From Viola odorata (Eukaryota > Streptophyta > Magnoliopsida > Malpighiales > Violaceae): a stretch of DNA of 64,000 bases. The stretch covers positions 47,348,564 to 47,412,563 of the forward strand of contig OY829543.1 in NCBI GenBank assembly GCA_963691705.1, given 5' to 3'. Shown here piece by piece: positions 61,506 to 64,000 of this stretch (positions within the stretch are counted from its first letter, which is position 1; the number at the start of each line of letters is the position of its first letter). The position numbers and the translations under genes are program-made. The notes beneath the pieces are model-generated. The model was not told where the DNA came from. It searched no databases and saw nothing but the letters and a program-made list of their open reading frames with translations.

Positions 61506-63692
61506 ATGACTGCACCCAGCCGTCCTTCGCCTTCAACCGTCCCTGAGGAGAGTGACGACCTCCGCGGAGCTGCGCCGACTGGAATGCCGACAAACTCCAC
61601 CGCCGCTGCGCGTCGTCTGCTTCAGGCGCTAGAAGATGAGGACTCCATGTCCTCCGAAGATGACTTTCCCGAGGAGTCAGAGGAGAGTGTCCAAGGGGGC
61701 GACCGAGCTGTTGTCGTGTCCGATGAGGATTCTGATGAGGTTCCTCTTGCGAAGAGGGTGAAGACCTCTGCTCCGGCGGCGACGGGAGACAGAGCTAGCC
61801 GCCACCAGAGCAGGCTACTGAAGAAAATGACAGGTACCGGAGCATCTAACCCGACTCCGACAACCGCTAGAAAGAAATCCACTCCTGCCACTGCCACCGC
61901 CGCTACTTTTACCACACCACCACCGCCACCTCCGGCGAAGAAAAATCCAGCCACTGCGCGGACCAAAAATTCCGGCCGAGTCAAGCAGGTGGCTCACAAG
62001 AAGACACCGACCAAAAAGCCGGCGAAAACCCCAATTGCAGCTCAGTCTCCACCTCCGCCGAAGACCACTGCCGCTCCTTCCACTGCCAAGAGCAAAGAAA
62101 AACAGAAGGCGGTCGTGGAGGATTCTGATGAGGATGATGAAAACGATTTAGTCTTGGCCAAAACTGCGGCCAAGACTCCTAAGGTACGATCTCTTCCTCC
62201 TTTGCACACACTCAAAGGCTGGTTAACATTTGATACCCCTGACCATAAATCTAAGTTGCGTGATATGCATGCCTGTGATATTCCTGTTTATGCTCGTTTG
62301 GAGTTCGATTTCTTGGATGAGATGGCTTTAGGGAATAAGATTAGGGAATATGTGTATGCTCTTGGTTGGGTTCCTTTTATGTCTCTTGAGTGTGATGCAT
62401 ATGTTGAGTTGTGTCTTGAGTTTCACACAACCTTTTGGTTTGATGAACCTGCCTTGTATGTTAGGGGTAGAGACAAACCTGATTTTGCAGCCCCCGAAAT
62501 AGTTAATTTTAGGTTGTGTGACAAATGGAGTCACATGTCTGTGTATGAATTTAATGCTCTGCTTGGATTTGCTCACAGTGATGAGGCTATATTTGATTAT
62601 CCCACTGATTGGGATAATAATGTAGCTTTTAGGGAAATTACGGGTGATCAAAATGCAAAATTTGATAGGAATTCTAAGGCACATGCCATACTAAACCCTG
62701 CACTTAGAATGCTCCATAGGGTCTTGTCTATCAACCTCTCGGGGAAGACAAAGGTCTCTGGAAATTTAGCCAAGTCTGAATTGTTTCTGTTATGGTGCAT
62801 TTTGCACAAGAAAAAGGTCAACTTAGGCTTGTATTTGGTTGAAGTGTTGCATGCCCGTGAGTCCAAAACAAAACTAATCTTTGGTTCTTTGATAACTTGG
62901 CTTGCTATGCAAACTGCTAATTTAGATCCTGCTGCTTCTGATTTACATTTATGGTGTTCCCCGAAAATCCTTGGTTTTAGATCCTTCGACCAAATGGGAC
63001 ATTTCCATTTGGAAGGAGAGTTTGTTGCATGTAATACAGGATTCACACCGGTCCAGGACCACATTTTCTCGAAGAATAATGGAGGGCAGTACAAACTACG
63101 GCCCATTATCATTCCAGGAGAAGGAGCAGAGGGCAATCTTGCCCAAGATCTAGGCCAAGACGCTGGCCAAGACACCACCACCCCTGATGCTGCACATGAT
63201 CTAGGCCAAGAAAACCGTCAAGATCCTCCTCCCAGCAGCACCAGCGAGCCCCCAGCATGGGCCAAGGAATTCCAAGCACGACAACTGCTTATTCTTGAGC
63301 AGCAGAAAATGATCCTGGAGCGTCTAGGCCAAGACAAGAGTCAAGACCAGCCCGCAACCAGCAGTGCAGAAGTGGCGCCTCAATGGGCCCAATGCCTTAA
63401 CGATAGGCAGGACGTTCTCCTTGAGCAGCTCAAGCTCACAAGGACAAATGTCCTCCACGTGTACCAGCACCTCCAGGCCCACTTCAAACTCCTCAAAGAC
63501 CTTCACGACAATCTGAGCTCAGACTCCGAGTCATCCGATGAGGAGGACGCACCTGAACCATCATTACGGCCAGCAAAGTCACCACACCGTTCAATGCCTC
63601 CTCCAGCTCCGAGAGATCCAAAGCCGAAGGACTCTCCTGCCCCTGATCTAGGCCAAGCCTCTGGCCAAGATCCCCATACCCCAGCAACATGA
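61506..63692 (+). CDS. Third ORF (env position), Athila ORF-1-like (element E)
   Basis: Intact frame of 728 residues. Residues 1-230 are disordered: acidic (DSMSSEDDFPEESEE), a basic LAKRVKTS that could be a nuclear signal, then K/P/A-rich low complexity. Residues 230-550 are the conserved globular part (KGWLTFDTP, YVYALGWVPF, FHTTFWFDE, VNFRLCDKWSHMS, NPALRMLH, FRSFDQMGHFHLEGEF, FSKNNGGQYKLRPI). Residues 550-728 alternate LGQD-rich linkers with helices (ARQLLILEQQKMILERL; VLHVYQHLQAHFKLLKDLH). No signal peptide, no clear membrane helix, no cleavage site, so a retrovirus-like envelope is not supported. LGQD and LAKTAAKT come from the family's repeated DNA motif. Function unknown. Confidence 0.8.
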   Translation: MTAPSRPSPSTVPEESDDLRGAAPTGMPTNSTAAARRLLQALEDEDSMSSEDDFPEESEESVQGGDRAVVVSDEDSDEVPLAKRVKTSAPAATGDRASRHQSRLLKKMTGTGASNPTPTTARKKSTPATATAATFTTPPPPPPAKKNPATARTKNSGRVKQVAHKKTPTKKPAKTPIAAQSPPPPKTTAAPSTAKSKEKQKAVVEDSDEDDENDLVLAKTAAKTPKVRSLPPLHTLKGWLTFDTPDHKSKLRDMHACDIPVYARLEFDFLDEMALGNKIREYVYALGWVPFMSLECDAYVELCLEFHTTFWFDEPALYVRGRDKPDFAAPEIVNFRLCDKWSHMSVYEFNALLGFAHSDEAIFDYPTDWDNNVAFREITGDQNAKFDRNSKAHAILNPALRMLHRVLSINLSGKTKVSGNLAKSELFLLWCILHKKKVNLGLYLVEVLHARESKTKLIFGSLITWLAMQTANLDPAASDLHLWCSPKILGFRSFDQMGHFHLEGEFVACNTGFTPVQDHIFSKNNGGQYKLRPIIIPGEGAEGNLAQDLGQDAGQDTTTPDAAHDLGQENRQDPPPSSTSEPPAWAKEFQARQLLILEQQKMILERLGQDKSQDQPATSSAEVAPQWAQCLNDRQDVLLEQLKLTRTNVLHVYQHLQAHFKLLKDLHDNLSSDSESSDEEDAPEPSLRPAKSPHRSMPPPAPRDPKPKDSPAPDLGQASGQDPHTPAT

Positions 63693-63765
63693 GTTGCTTC
63701 TGCCCCCAGGTCGTATTTTTCTGTTCTGTTATTTTTATGTGTAGTCTGTTATTTTTGTCTCTCCA

Positions 63766-63803
63766 CACAATGAGGACATTGTGTCTTTTAAGTGTGGGGA
63801 GGG
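63766..63803 (+). other. 3' hairpin and purine tract of element E
   Basis: CACAATG-AGGA-CATTGTG (63766-63783) and AAGTGTGGGGAGGG (63790-63803), same as in B. Confidence 0.7.
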
Positions 63804-64000
63804 TGTTAAATATGTCTTGTGTTTTTATGAATATTGTTTGTTTGCTTGTGTGTTTTTTGTCTGTTTTTTTGAGTCAAATTAGTGTGTTTTAATTTTTAGG
63901 TCATGCTGTCATTTGCATGATTTTTATTTGTATTTTTATGCATGTTTCGAGTCTGTTTTGAGTATGACATCCGAATCCCTGTTTTCTTGCTTAGATTGTT
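63804..64000 (+). other. Start of 3' UTR of element E
   Basis: T-rich sequence matching 16341-16560 of B. No gene; the window ends here. Confidence 0.6.

Larger units (their letters stand above)
53742..64000 (+). mobile_element. Element E: Athila-like LTR retrotransposon (3' LTR off-window)
   Basis: 5' LTR 53742-55274, primer site 55280-55297, gag-pol 55343-60982, third ORF 61506-63692, hairpin 63766-63783, then 3' UTR to the window end. Close relative of B with far fewer lesions: a 4-base loss near 55526 and a 1-base loss near 60313. Left flank ccaag (53737-53741) is the expected target duplication. Confidence 0.9.

Overview
This is a stretch of plant nuclear DNA, most likely from a eudicot, made almost entirely of nested LTR retrotransposons. 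Only one ordinary host gene is visible: a small two-exon germin-like protein gene on the minus strand at 45.0-45.9 kb, broken by a one-base deletion. The evidence for a plant is the Athila-type and Tat-type Ty3/gypsy elements, the tRNA-Asp-type primer sites (TGGCGCCGTTGCCGGGGA), GT-AG introns of 67-230 bp, and the germin-like gene itself. There are no tRNA or rRNA genes, CRISPR arrays or bacterial-type operons.

Layout. (1) 1-18748 is element A, an Athila-like element. Its 5' LTR starts before the window and its 3' LTR survives only as an 83-bp stub. A has lost the RT/RNase H/integrase core. It was hit by two later insertions, each with a 5-bp target duplication: a reverse-orientation solo LTR (2361-4011, CCCAG) and the complete Athila-like element B (6241-17967, CCCGA). 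(2) 18749-19848 is a fragment of another LTR (X), which A probably entered. (3) 19849-20226 and 36279-41789 are the two halves of element C, a decayed Athila-like derivative without gag-pol. It was split by element D (20227-36278, CTTCC), a 16-kb Tat-lineage element with 2.6% LTR divergence. (4) 41790-42167 is another LTR fragment, and 42179-43548 is the decayed integrase end of an unrelated Ty3/gypsy element. (5) 43.5-47.9 kb is the least element-rich part and holds the germin-like gene. (6) 47882-53741 is the left part of element F, a Tat-like element in minus orientation. (7) 53742-64000 is element E, a close relative of B inserted in F's 140-bp tandem repeat. Its 3' LTR lies beyond the window.

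How the genes work together. In B and E one long gag-protease-RT-RNase H-integrase frame is followed by a possible splice acceptor, a third ORF of about 730 codons in the env position but without membrane segments, a hairpin, and a purine tract. In D, a normal gag-pol (dual RNase H, integrase) is followed by about 9 kb carrying four genes on the opposite strand. These have their own TATA boxes, introns and poly(A) signals. F carries the same kind of gene set. These antisense cassettes, the palindromic oligomer repeated throughout B and E, and the covarying hairpin shared by A, B, C and E are the most interesting structures here.
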